A DNA stretch of 64,000 nucleotides, taken from positions 84,971 to 148,970 of the forward strand of contig NZ_LSIJ01000021.1 in assembly GCF_001556185.1 (NCBI RefSeq), read 5' to 3'. The notes under the pieces are model-generated. The model did not search any database and was not told the origin of the DNA. It saw only the letters and a program-made list of their open reading frames with translations. Made by a program: the position numbers and the translations under genes. Positions 42,848 through 52,404 of this stretch are shown here, piece after piece (the first letter of the stretch is position 1; every line of letters begins with the position of its first letter). Origin of the DNA: Sphingomonas sp. CCH10-B3. Lineage in GTDB: Bacteria; Pseudomonadota; Alphaproteobacteria; Sphingomonadales; Sphingomonadaceae.

Positions 42848-44571
42848 CAGGCAGCCTTGGTTTGCATGGCGGCCCGCAGCACTTGGTCGCGCGGGCCATC
42901 GGCAGCGATCTTGCCGCCTTCGAACACGATCACCCGCTGAACCAGCGCCAGCAATTGCGGACGGTGAGTAATGATGATCACGGTCCGGTCTGCCAATTCA
43001 GTCTGCAATCGCTGGATCAGCCCCTGCTCGGTCTGATTGTCCATTGCGCTGGTCGGCTCATCGAGCACCAGAAGCCGCGGATTGCCGGCCAGCGCCCGCG
43101 CGATCGCAATCGACTGGCGCTGCCCCCCGGACAGGCCCTCGCCACGATCGGCAAGCCGCAGGTCATAGCCGTTGGCGATGCGCCCGATGAAGTCGTGCGT
43201 GCCCGACAGCGTCGCGGCGCGCAGCATCTCGTCATCGTCGATCCCGGCGCGGCCAAGGGTGATATTCTCGCGCAGCGTACCGGTGAACAGCACGCTTTCC
43301 TGCAAGGCGACGCCGATCGACAGGCGGAAGCTCGGGTCGAACTGGCGGATGTCGGTGCCGTCGATCATCACCACGCCTTCCTGCGGCGGGTAGAGCCCGA
43401 GGATCAGCCGGGCGAGCGTCGATTTGCCCGATCCGACCCGGCCGAGCAGTGCCACGCGCTCGCCCGCGGCAATCTTGAGCGACACGTCCTTCAACACCGG
43501 CTCGGCGGCACCGGGATAGCGAAAGCTGACGCCGCGCAATTCGATCGCGCCCGAAAGCCGCGTCATCTTCAACCCCTCGCCGCTCGGCCCCTCGACCGGC
43601 TGATCCATCAGCGCGGTTACCTGGCGGTAAGCCGTGCGCGTCTGGGCGAGGCGCGAGGCAAGATTGGCGATCTGCCCGAGCGGCGAAATCGCCCGGCTCG
43701 ACAGGATCGAACAGGCCGTCAGCGCGCCGATCGTGATACTGCCATTGCCCGACAGCACCGCACCGACAATCACCGTGCCGGTGTAGCCGATGGTCCCAGC
43801 GGACCCGGCAAAGGTCGTCGCGATCGCGCCGATCAACCGTTGGCGCAATGCGGTCGCGGTTTGATTGCGCACCGCCCGCCGCCAGCGATCCGTGAGAAGC
43901 GGCCCGGCGCCTGATGCTTTGACCGTCTCGATCGCGCCGATCGTTTCGACCAGCACCGATTGCTTGATATGGCCTTCGCGCATCGTGTCGGCAGCGAGCC
44001 GGTCCATCGCCGGCTGGGTGAACAGCCCGACAATCACCACCAGCGGGACCAGCACTGCCGGCACAAGCACCACCCAGCCGCCGATCAGCGCGATCAGCAG
44101 CAAGGTGAGGAAAATGAAAGGGACATCGACAATCGCGACCATCGTCACCGAGGCGAAGAAATCGCGCAGCACTTCGAGTTCGCGCATGAGCCCGGTGAGC
44201 GCGCCGGTCGATCCTTTGCGCAATTCGAGGCGCATCTTCACGATCCGCTCGAACACCGTGTCGCCGACATCGTGGTCGATATCGGCACCGGCGACATCGA
44301 CGAAATAGGCACGCAGCAGCTTCAGCGCGAAATCGAACACAACGACGATCGCCAGCCCGATCGACAGCCCGACGAGCGACGACATTGCATTGTGCGGAAT
44401 CACGCGGTCGTAAACGACCATCGAGAAGATCGACGTAATGAACCCGAACAGGTTGACCAGCACCGCCGCCACCGCGACCTTGGTATAGACGGCGGAATTG
44501 CGGCGCATGGGCGCAACCAGCCATTCGGCGAAGCGCGGTCGCGGCGTTTCGATCAGCGTTTCGCCCGTCAC
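42847..44571 (-). CDS. Type I secretion ABC permease/ATPase
   Basis: A 574-residue inner-membrane exporter. Transmembrane helices occupy residues about 25-310 (VNLFGFITSIFSMVVYDRVIPHNA is the LapB/PrtD-like start). The nucleotide-binding domain has Walker A GRVGSGKST, signature LSGGQRQSIAIARAL and Walker B LLVLDEPTSAMD. No C39-like domain precedes the membrane part, which is usual for exporters of large adhesins. The start is set at GTG 44571 because it overlaps the TolC stop as GTGA with GGAGA upstream; the TTG at 44610 would add 13 unlikely residues. Lasso export is an unlikely alternative given the dedicated transporter at 35607. Confidence 0.92.
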   Translation of the reverse strand: MTGETLIETPRPRFAEWLVAPMRRNSAVYTKVAVAAVLVNLFGFITSIFSMVVYDRVIPHNAMSSLVGLSIGLAIVVVFDFALKLLRAYFVDVAGADIDHDVGDTVFERIVKMRLELRKGSTGALTGLMRELEVLRDFFASVTMVAIVDVPFIFLTLLLIALIGGWVVLVPAVLVPLVVIVGLFTQPAMDRLAADTMREGHIKQSVLVETIGAIETVKASGAGPLLTDRWRRAVRNQTATALRQRLIGAIATTFAGSAGTIGYTGTVIVGAVLSGNGSITIGALTACSILSSRAISPLGQIANLASRLAQTRTAYRQVTALMDQPVEGPSGEGLKMTRLSGAIELRGVSFRYPGAAEPVLKDVSLKIAAGERVALLGRVGSGKSTLARLILGLYPPQEGVVMIDGTDIRQFDPSFRLSIGVALQESVLFTGTLRENITLGRAGIDDDEMLRAATLSGTHDFIGRIANGYDLRLADRGEGLSGGQRQSIAIARALAGNPRLLVLDEPTSAMDNQTEQGLIQRLQTELADRTVIIITHRPQLLALVQRVIVFEGGKIAADGPRDQVLRAAMQTKAA

Positions 44572-45998
44572 TTCACTTGATCTCCGGCCGCCACGTCGAT
44601 CTGCAGACAATTTAGCAGGCCGCCAGTGCGCGCGAGCAACACATAGCGGTTCGTGTCCAGTTCGGACAGGCCTTGCAGATAGCTGACGGCTGCCTGAAAC
44701 AATTCTTCCTCGCTATTCAATACTTCGAACACCGATCCACGCGCGACGCGGAAGCGCTCGGCAACGCCGTCGCGCGAAATCCGGGCGGCGAGATAGGATT
44801 CCTCGAACGCGCTCAATTGATCCTGCAGCGCATTGACATCGGACCAGGCAATCGCCGCGTCGCGCCCGGCGTCGCCGCGCGTCTGATTGGCACGCGCTTG
44901 TGCCTGCCGCGCGCGCGCATTGGCTTCACGCATGCGCGCCTCGATACCGCCGAACAGCCGCACGCGCAGATTGACGCGACCGCGGACGTCATAGTCATAG
45001 GGCGTTTCGAAAATGCCATAGCGGCCCGCGTCAATCCCGGCGGTTACGAGCGGCCGCGCTTCACGCGTGACGGCCCGGGCATCGCGTGCGGCCGCTTGCG
45101 CGGCGGCATCGGCGCTGATCACCGGGGGAGCGTGCGCGGCGGCGGCAACCGCCTCCTGCTGCCCGCCCTGAAAGCCGCACGCGCGCGGCGCGCGCTGCAG
45201 TCCGGGTGGCGCCGTTCGCCCGGTCAGCGCGAAGAAGCGCGCTTCGGCCGCGCGCATCCGGCGCTCATAATCGGCGAGCCGCGCCTTGTTTCGGGCAATC
45301 GCGCTGTCGATCCGCGCCAAATCCAGCGGCGCGGCAACGCCCGCGTCGATCCGCTGCTGCACGGCAATGCGCGCCTCCTGCTCGCTTGCCAAAAAGCCGC
45401 GCGCGAGCCCGCCGAGCGCACGATACCCCGCCACGTCATACCAGGCCACGACGACATCGAGCGCGATTTGCGAAGCGCTGCTGTCGATGTCGGCAAGGCT
45501 CGCGGTCACGCGCGCCCGCGCCGCCGCCTTGCGCTCGCCCCCGGCACCAAAATCGAACACCACCTGATTGAGGCTGAGCGTGCCATCGGTACGCCGCGAC
45601 GGGCGTGTCCGTTCAAGCACGTTGAGCGGATCGTTCGAAAAATCGCGCGAGATCACCCGGAAGCTCTGGATATTGATATCGACCGACGGTCGCGTCGCTT
45701 CCTGCGCGCCGTCGAGCTGTGCTTCGGCAGCGTCAACGGCCGCGCGCGCTTCGGCAACGGTCGGGTGCTGGCGCACCGCGTTGGCGACAGCCGTCATGAA
45801 GGGCGCCCGCGCCATCGCGGAATCGGCGAGCGACAGGATCGGATCCTGCGCGCGCGCGTCGCTCAGCGGCTCTTCTGCACGGGGCGGCAGCGCCACCGGC
45901 GGTGTCGTCTGCTGCCCCAGCGCGGCGACCGGCACGAGCAGGCAGCCGAAAGCAAGCGCTCGCCATTGCTTTCGTCCACTGCCGCTACGCATCACCAT
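44568..45998 (-). CDS. TolC-family outer-membrane channel of the type I system
   Basis: A 476-residue outer-membrane factor with a signal peptide (WRALAFGCLLVPVAALGQQ) and two repeated helix-hairpin/strand units. Family landmarks include HPTVAEARAAVDAAEAQLDGA, the barrel strand SLNQVVFDFGAGGERKAA, and RVNLRVRLFGGIEARMREA in the second repeat. Two Cys residues, one in the RAPRACGFQ loop and one near the C-terminus (GGLLNCLQ), could form a disulfide, which is unusual. ATG 45998 is chosen over 46163. The stop overlaps the ABC start as GTGA. Confidence 0.88.
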   Translation of the reverse strand: MVMRSGSGRKQWRALAFGCLLVPVAALGQQTTPPVALPPRAEEPLSDARAQDPILSLADSAMARAPFMTAVANAVRQHPTVAEARAAVDAAEAQLDGAQEATRPSVDINIQSFRVISRDFSNDPLNVLERTRPSRRTDGTLSLNQVVFDFGAGGERKAAARARVTASLADIDSSASQIALDVVVAWYDVAGYRALGGLARGFLASEQEARIAVQQRIDAGVAAPLDLARIDSAIARNKARLADYERRMRAAEARFFALTGRTAPPGLQRAPRACGFQGGQQEAVAAAAHAPPVISADAAAQAAARDARAVTREARPLVTAGIDAGRYGIFETPYDYDVRGRVNLRVRLFGGIEARMREANARARQAQARANQTRGDAGRDAAIAWSDVNALQDQLSAFEESYLAARISRDGVAERFRVARGSVFEVLNSEEELFQAAVSYLQGLSELDTNRYVLLARTGGLLNCLQIDVAAGDQVK

Positions 45999-46251
45999 CC
46001 TGTCAACTCTGGCCCCGCCCGCGGCATCGATGCAACCGCGACATGCGCGCCGGGCAAATCGCTTGACGCGACCCGAATCGGGACGGGCCGCGTTCCCTTT
46101 CCGAACCGTTCGCATCGCTGTCAACGTCGCGCGCAGCGGCTCGCGATCGCCGCGATGCCCCATAACCGCCTTTCGCTGATAATTGACGCTATTTCCGCGA
46201 TCGACTACAGGATTGGGAGTTTACAACCGCTTATCGTGAGTGCTGCGAGCA

Positions 46252-47007
46252 ATGCCCACGCGCCCGACCCCGACTCTGGCCGATCGCGCGACGCTCACGC
46301 GCGGATCGCCTGACGTCAATCCCTTTGCGGGCGAGGGTTTCCCAGGCGACAATTTCGACATCGCGAGCTTTTTGCGTGGCGGTGATCTGGTGCGCATCGA
46401 AGACGCGCAAACGGTCGGCTTCGCTGCCGCGGCGGCCCAGCCAGTGGCAAGCGCGCCGATCGACACGCCGCCCGGGCTCGATGCGGCGCCGAGCACGCCG
46501 CCGGTTGGTGTCATCGCCGAAGTCGGCACCTTGCCCGACCGCATGATCAGCACCGACGGCCTGCTCGCCGGTGGCTCCAGTGCGCTTGTGGCACCCGTGC
46601 CCGACCGTGCCCTTGCACTGCCGGGGGATCTCGCGCGCGTGTCCGGTCCCGACAGTGCGGCTGTGATCCCCGACGCGGCGGTCGCGCCTGCCGCCAATCC
46701 TATCGCTGGGCTTCAAGGCGGGCCGTTGATCGTCCAGCTCGATCCAGTGCGGGGGGTTGCGACCCCGGTCGCCGATGCGCCGTTGCCGCTCGTTTCGGTC
46801 ACCCCGACCAACCCCATCACGTCATCGTCCCCCGGATTTGCGCTCGAATGGGCGCCGGTGCTCGAGCCGCACGGCGGGGCAGCAAGCGCGATCGTACCGC
46901 TGTTCGACACACTCGCGGATTCGGACGGCTCGCTGCTGTCGGCTCTCGGCGATTTGCCGATACTGCCGCCGATCACGCCCCCCAACGGCGACGGCCTCGG
47001 CGCCTGA
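46252..47007 (+). CDS. Ala/Pro-rich, low-complexity protein beside the type I secretion operon
   Basis: A 251-residue protein with no recognisable domain, no signal peptide and no membrane helix. It is rich in Ala, Pro, Asp and Gly with very few Cys or aromatic residues, so it is probably disordered. It lies between the divergent secretion operon and the RTX genes, and a GTG at 46240 would add four residues. TTGACG-N17-TACAGG (46183-46211) is a weak promoter candidate. It could be a type I substrate or an accessory factor; nothing in the sequence decides. Confidence 0.6.
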   Translation: MPTRPTPTLADRATLTRGSPDVNPFAGEGFPGDNFDIASFLRGGDLVRIEDAQTVGFAAAAAQPVASAPIDTPPGLDAAPSTPPVGVIAEVGTLPDRMISTDGLLAGGSSALVAPVPDRALALPGDLARVSGPDSAAVIPDAAVAPAANPIAGLQGGPLIVQLDPVRGVATPVADAPLPLVSVTPTNPITSSSPGFALEWAPVLEPHGGAASAIVPLFDTLADSDGSLLSALGDLPILPPITPPNGDGLGA

Positions 47008-47105
47008 TCATCGCACTGGCGCCAATAGGGTGCCAGCGACCCCAAGCATCGCCGAAGACAAGGGGGGCATCGCTGCCCCCTTCCCCTGCAATGTCGTCCT
47101 AGCGC

Positions 47106-50100
47106 TTACAACGCGAATTGCGCTTCGAGCGGCTGCGCGCCCTGCACCACGATCTGGAAATCGGCGACGCCGTCGCCATTGACGTCACCTTCGACCAGCC
47201 AGTCGGCGCCCGAGGCAATCACGTGCAATTGCCCGGCGACGTTGGTGAAGGCGCCTGCCCCAATGAACGCAAAGGCCGTATCGCCGTTGCCGGCATTGCC
47301 GTCGGCGTCGATCTGCGTCAGCTCGATCCGGTCACCGACCGCGAAATCGGTGATCCGGTCAGCGCCACCGAGCAACGTTTCGTTGATCGCGGTGTAGCGG
47401 AAGAGATCGTTGCCAGCCCCGCCAGTCAACACATCGGCGCCAGTGCCACCGAAGAAAGTGTCATTGCCCGCACCGCCGATCACCGTGTCGGCGACGCTGC
47501 CAGCTGTGAAGCTGTAATTGCCATTGGTTTCAGCGCTGGCATCGAGCTGCAGCGCGGTCACGACCGGCAGCGCGAACACGGTGAAGTTCTGCCCCGCGCC
47601 GACCAACGAGTCGGCGAACTGAATGTTGTAAGTGGCAAAATCGCCCGCCACGCCTGCGAGCAGCGCGAGGACTTCGACATTGCTGATCTGTGCGCCGGTC
47701 AGCGTGCCCGTGTAATTCCCGTCGAGCGCGAGCTGATCATTGGCTCCCGCGCCGCCGTTGACCGTGTCGGTCGCCGGATTGAAACGACCGGGGCCGAAGT
47801 AGAAGCCGTCATTGCCCGCGCCACCCGTGAAGGTGTCGATGCCGAGCCCGCCATAGACACGCACCGCGCCATCGGTTTCGGCCGACGCATTGACGGTGAA
47901 ATTGTCACCCGCGCCGAGATTGGTGCCGAACAACGTCAGAGTCTGCCCGGCGGCGATGTTGGCGTCGACCGTGGTGATGTCATAGCTGAAGCCAGGCAGC
48001 ACCGCGATGACTTCGACATTGGCGATCGTATTCGCGCTGAGTGTCAGCGCGTTGGCGCCGGCGTAATTGCCCTGCAGGCCGATCTGGTCGTTGGTCCCAT
48101 TGCCGCCATCGACACTGTCGCCGGCCGTAAATGCGGCGCCGAACAGGAAGCCGTCATTGCCGTCGCCGCCATTGACGCGGTCATTGCCGCCCTGGCTGAA
48201 GTTGAAGAAGTCGTTGCCTGCGGTGCCGGTGTAATTATCATTGCCGCCTGAACCGCCGAAGCCAGTATTGCCGCCCGCGTTGGCAACCAGCGACACCGCC
48301 GTCCCGCCACTGCCGTTATTGGTCAGGCTGAACGCGAAGGCGCCCAACCCTGTGCCGACATTGATTGTCGCTTGTGCCGTATCGCCAGAATCGATCAGCT
48401 TCAGCAGGCCGGTTGTCGCATCATAGCTCGTGATGACCGTGCCGGCGGCGATGCCCGTGAAGTCGAGCACATCGCCATCCGCGCCAAAGCCGATGATCGC
48501 ATTGCCCAGCGTCCTGGCCGGATCGGTCCCAAGCGCCCCATTGGCGATGCCCAGCGTCTGCGCGCCCGCGCCGAACGTGATCGCGCCGGTGACGACAAGC
48601 CCCAGATTGAGCCGCCCGCCATTCAGCGCCACACCGCCCGAATAGGCCTGCGAATCGCCGAGCGTCCAGGTCCCGCTGGTGACGGTGAGGCTCTCGAAGT
48701 TGATCACTTCGCGAACCAACCCGACGGTCACACCCGAATTATTGCCCGTCTGGGCATTGCCATTGGTGCGGTCGTCGAGCGCGAGGATCAGCGTGTCGGT
48801 GCCCGCGCCCCCGTCAATCCGGCCCGCAACGCTCGATCCGGTGCGCCACGTGAGCTGGTCGTTCCCGCCCTCGAGATTGATGGCCCGCCCGCTATTGCCC
48901 GTGATGTTGCCGTAATTGACGAGCGTGTCATTGCCCTCGCCCATCTGGATCGCCGCGCCGTCGCCGCGAATGAAGCGCGCATTGCCGGCGTCGGCTACGG
49001 TATAGGTCACCCCGTCGAGCGTGCCGACCGTCCCCGGATCGGCGATATTGTCCTGGCGCAGCACCGTGCCGGTGGGGACATTGCCGTTGCCGATGATCGC
49101 GCCGTAATTGGTGATCGAATCATTATCGATCGCCGTACCGGTCTTGTTTTCCAACCGGATCGCAAAACCGGTGGTGCCCGTGATCATGCCGCCGGCGAAA
49201 TTGCGGATCGTCGTCTGGGTGTTACCCGAACGGCTGTTGTCTGCGTTCGAGTCATTGTTGACGACGATGCCGAAATTTGCCCCCTCGATCCTTCCCTGAT
49301 TGGTGACCGATCCGCCGCCGATCGAGATCGCTTCCGAATTATTCGCCCGGCCGTTGCTATCGAACCCGGTCGCGCCCGTCGATTCGATTACGCCGCTGGC
49401 ATTATTGGTGATTGATGCTCCACCATCAACATCGATGCCATCGCCATCGCCATCGACCGATACATAGCCTGCACGGTCGAAAGCAGGCGCCGAACTGCCG
49501 CGGATCAGGCCGTCATTGACAATCCTGAAGTTAGTGCCGCCAGCAACAATGGTGTCGGCGCCGATGCCCGATCCATTGCGGCCGATGATTTGTCCGCTGG
49601 CGCCATTCTGGATGATGATACCGGTCGCATCGGTCACGCCCACGTCGACCCCGTGCTGCGCACCGGTGATTGTACCGAAATTGCTGATTGTAACTGCAGT
49701 CGCCGCAGCTTGGTTGATCCGCACCCCGCGCGAGACGTCATAGGTCTGGGTCGTCGAGGTATTCGGATTGCCATTGGCGCCATTGAAGACGTTGTTGGTC
49801 GCGGCGTCATTGATCGGGCCGTTGCCGTTGATCGTGCCGTAATTGATCAACGTCTGGTGCGAGCCGAGTCGGATGGCATCGCCGTTATCGCTGCGGATCA
49901 GCGCCGCCGAATTGCCAAAACTACCATTGACTATTCTGCCGCCGCTGGTGAAGTCGGTGGGCAAGGCACCATTCGCCCCAAGCGCAGCATTATAGGTGAT
50001 CGCAAAAGCGGTGCCCGGATTGGTGCCGCCGACGCTCGGGGTAAATGCCACGGACCGCGCGATGATCTGGCCCAGGTTGGTCAGGTCGATCTGGCCGCGC

Positions 50101-52280
50101 GCCGACTGGCTGCGGATCGCATCGCCATTGAGCGACTGGACGACACCGCTTGCGCCGACACTGATCGTGCCGTTGAAAGGGACGTTGCCATAGTTGATCG
50201 CCCGCTGCCCGGGCGAGGTAAAGTTCAGCGTTCCGTCGATCGTCACATTGACCGGACCAGTGGCCGCGGCGACCAACACACCGTTGCTCCCGCTAGCATT
50301 ACGCGTCGTACCACTCTGCAGCGTGAACGTGCCAGGGTCCGCGATCGCGAACACGGCATTGAAAGTCCCGTCCGGAATGCTGAAGCTGCTGGTAAAGTCG
50401 AGCGCATCGAGCGCGATACCGGCAAACGCCGTGCCGCCGCTATTGGTGATCACGCCCGACCCAATGATCACGTCATAGGCAACGCCGGGGCGCAGATCGG
50501 CGGTCGGGTTGATCGTCACCGTGCTGCCACTGAACGTCACTTGCGCATTGGCAACCGGGATCGTGATGTCAGAGCCGGTCGCCGGGCGCAGGATGATGTC
50601 GCCTGTGCCCGCCTGCACATTCTGGTCGAAGGTCAACACGATGTTCGCGCCGATCGCGACACCCGTCGCATTGTCGGCGGGCGTGCTGCTCACCAGCGTC
50701 GGCGCGGGCGCGGTATCGTCGTTGGTGATCGTGCCTTGCCCTTGCCCGTCAGAAACTGTCGCGCCGGTGACGTTGGTCACATTGACGACGAAAGTCTCGT
50801 TCGGCTCGAAGGTCGTGTCGCCATTGACGGTCACATCGAAGGTGTAGGTCGACGCCCCGGCGAGGATCGTCTGCGACGTCAGCGTGCGCGCAACAAAGTC
50901 GCTGCCACCCGTTGCCGTGCCATCGGCGGTCGCGATGTCGAATGTCACGCCGCCAGCCGGTGCCGGCGCGCTGAGCGATACCGTGAAAGTGAAGGTGGTC
51001 GTGCCGCTGTTGCCCTCGGCAGCCGTGACGTCATTGATCGTCAGATTGGGGAGCGGGGCCGTGTCGTCGTTGGTGATCGTGCCGATGCCCTGCGCGTCGG
51101 TGATCGATGCCGTACCGATCGTGCTGGCGAGGTTGGTGAGATTGAGCTGGAAGGTCTCGTTCGCCTCGGGCGCGGTGTCGCCGTTGATCGTGACGCTGAC
51201 GGTCTGGGTCAGCGCGCCGCCCGCCGTGAAGGTCGCGGTGCCATTGGCGGCGACATAATCGCTGCCCGCCGTGGCGGTCGCGTCCGCCGTCGCGTAGTTA
51301 AGCGTGAAGGCGCCCACATTGTCCGACCGGGTAATCGTGAAGGTCAGCAGGCTCGTGCCAGCATTGCCTTCGGTGACCGAGACATCATTGACGGTGACCG
51401 TGGTCGCGCCGGGGCTGCTCGAAACAACAATGTCGTCAATGCCGACCCATTCGTCATTGCTCGCAGCATCGGTGGTAATGATACGCAGTTCAAGCTGCGA
51501 CTGGTTATTTGCGTCAGCTGGCAGTGTAACGCTGACATTAATGTCGGGACCAGCCGTGTTTGGTCCCGCAGTCGCATCAGCTGTATAGCCGCCGGTTACA
51601 TTGCTCCAAGTACCGGTCGAGCTAGTGCGATATTGAAGCGCGACCTGCTGGGCCGCATTGTCACTTCCGGTTTCAAGGTCGCGCAGGCGATATGACACCG
51701 TAATGTCCTGCCGCCCCGTCGAATCAAGGTAAAATTGGAGATGAGGAGCCCTAGCCGTGCCCGATCCGGCAAGTGCGACAACCCCATCACCGCCAACCAT
51801 TGCGCCGGAGAAATAGGTCACCCCACCCGTTGTAAAGGTATTGGGGTTGGTTTGAAACACGTTCAAATCAACTATCGGACTCGCGACATTGCCCGTTATG
51901 GTTCGCGGGTCGACTGCTGTGCCGCCGGCAAGCCCATCCCCACGATAACCCACGATGCTGGGGACACTGCTCCAGTCGTCATTCACCACGAGTGCGCTCG
52001 ACCAGTTCTGCGTAAAGTTACCGCTAGAAAGCAGAAAGCGCACGGTGTCCTGCGGCGTCGGCCCGACATTGATGATGTCGCTCGCAATCGCGCCACCCGT
52101 CTGGCTTTCGGGGCTCGGCACGCCGACCAAGCCAGCCGCGTCCGCCACCGGCGGCGACTTGCCCGCTTCGAGCATCGCGAAATAATTGGCGTCGAGGAAG
52201 AGATTGGCGCGGTGGTCGGCAAGCGAGCCAGCATCAACGTCGAGTGCCGCAATCCTGCCGGTGCGTCCGAGATAATTCAT
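47106..52280 (-). CDS. Giant RTX/Calx-beta adhesin-like protein, 1724 aa
   Basis: Likely secreted by the neighbouring type I system. Order: N-terminal module (1-75, GRTGRIAALD...DIINVGPTPQ) shared with the next paralogue; a beta-rich segment (about 80-285) that could bind glycan; two Calx-beta domains (about 290-500, NDVSVTEGNAGTSLLTFTI); an Ig-like Big_5 domain (LVSSTPADNATGVAIGANI); a long beta-helix-like repeat region (about 640-1260, with recurrent NYGTI/NFGTI); RTX nonapeptides (GGAGNDLF, GGDGNDGF) and a C-terminal secretion region to residue 1724. No N-terminal signal peptide is visible, as expected. The ATG at 52280 has GGGGA upstream. Role in adhesion or biofilm is inferred. Confidence 0.88.
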   Translation of the reverse strand: MNYLGRTGRIAALDVDAGSLADHRANLFLDANYFAMLEAGKSPPVADAAGLVGVPSPESQTGGAIASDIINVGPTPQDTVRFLLSSGNFTQNWSSALVVNDDWSSVPSIVGYRGDGLAGGTAVDPRTITGNVASPIVDLNVFQTNPNTFTTGGVTYFSGAMVGGDGVVALAGSGTARAPHLQFYLDSTGRQDITVSYRLRDLETGSDNAAQQVALQYRTSSTGTWSNVTGGYTADATAGPNTAGPDINVSVTLPADANNQSQLELRIITTDAASNDEWVGIDDIVVSSSPGATTVTVNDVSVTEGNAGTSLLTFTITRSDNVGAFTLNYATADATATAGSDYVAANGTATFTAGGALTQTVSVTINGDTAPEANETFQLNLTNLASTIGTASITDAQGIGTITNDDTAPLPNLTINDVTAAEGNSGTTTFTFTVSLSAPAPAGGVTFDIATADGTATGGSDFVARTLTSQTILAGASTYTFDVTVNGDTTFEPNETFVVNVTNVTGATVSDGQGQGTITNDDTAPAPTLVSSTPADNATGVAIGANIVLTFDQNVQAGTGDIILRPATGSDITIPVANAQVTFSGSTVTINPTADLRPGVAYDVIIGSGVITNSGGTAFAGIALDALDFTSSFSIPDGTFNAVFAIADPGTFTLQSGTTRNASGSNGVLVAAATGPVNVTIDGTLNFTSPGQRAINYGNVPFNGTISVGASGVVQSLNGDAIRSQSARGQIDLTNLGQIIARSVAFTPSVGGTNPGTAFAITYNAALGANGALPTDFTSGGRIVNGSFGNSAALIRSDNGDAIRLGSHQTLINYGTINGNGPINDAATNNVFNGANGNPNTSTTQTYDVSRGVRINQAAATAVTISNFGTITGAQHGVDVGVTDATGIIIQNGASGQIIGRNGSGIGADTIVAGGTNFRIVNDGLIRGSSAPAFDRAGYVSVDGDGDGIDVDGGASITNNASGVIESTGATGFDSNGRANNSEAISIGGGSVTNQGRIEGANFGIVVNNDSNADNSRSGNTQTTIRNFAGGMITGTTGFAIRLENKTGTAIDNDSITNYGAIIGNGNVPTGTVLRQDNIADPGTVGTLDGVTYTVADAGNARFIRGDGAAIQMGEGNDTLVNYGNITGNSGRAINLEGGNDQLTWRTGSSVAGRIDGGAGTDTLILALDDRTNGNAQTGNNSGVTVGLVREVINFESLTVTSGTWTLGDSQAYSGGVALNGGRLNLGLVVTGAITFGAGAQTLGIANGALGTDPARTLGNAIIGFGADGDVLDFTGIAAGTVITSYDATTGLLKLIDSGDTAQATINVGTGLGAFAFSLTNNGSGGTAVSLVANAGGNTGFGGSGGNDNYTGTAGNDFFNFSQGGNDRVNGGDGNDGFLFGAAFTAGDSVDGGNGTNDQIGLQGNYAGANALTLSANTIANVEVIAVLPGFSYDITTVDANIAAGQTLTLFGTNLGAGDNFTVNASAETDGAVRVYGGLGIDTFTGGAGNDGFYFGPGRFNPATDTVNGGAGANDQLALDGNYTGTLTGAQISNVEVLALLAGVAGDFATYNIQFADSLVGAGQNFTVFALPVVTALQLDASAETNGNYSFTAGSVADTVIGGAGNDTFFGGTGADVLTGGAGNDLFRYTAINETLLGGADRITDFAVGDRIELTQIDADGNAGNGDTAFAFIGAGAFTNVAGQLHVIASGADWLVEGDVNGDGVADFQIVVQGAQPLEAQFAL

Positions 52281-52282
52281 GA

Positions 52283-52324
52283 CATGTCCCCGATTGCCCG
52301 CCGCGGCGGGTCGCACGAATCCTT
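52283..52324 (-). promoter_or_regulatory. Conserved 42-nt leader element, copy 1
   Basis: Immediately upstream of the first RTX gene, this element is 39/42 identical to the one before the second RTX gene. It contains the palindrome CCCGCCGCGGCGGG (52297-52310) and the Shine-Dalgarno GGGGA. In the mRNA the palindrome would form a short GC stem directly before the ribosome-binding site, so it could act on translation or as a dimeric operator on DNA. Confidence 0.5.
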
Positions 52325-52404
52325 CACAATTGTTAACCACCGCTACGCAGCCGTGATGACACAAAAGTTACAAATGCCGCGAAGAACTGAGGGGCGCCGC
52401 TTGC

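Noticed and set aside
47400..48300. CRISPR-like regularly spaced repeats
   Set aside because: The repeats encode RTX and NYTG-type protein units in one long open frame and vary in spacing; no CRISPR array or cas genes are present in the window.
49590..51695. 701-codon plus-strand ORF opposite the first RTX gene, with repeated ADRD/VGDR-like units
   Set aside because: The repeats mirror the Calx-beta and RTX codon pattern of the minus-strand gene and carry no start signal.
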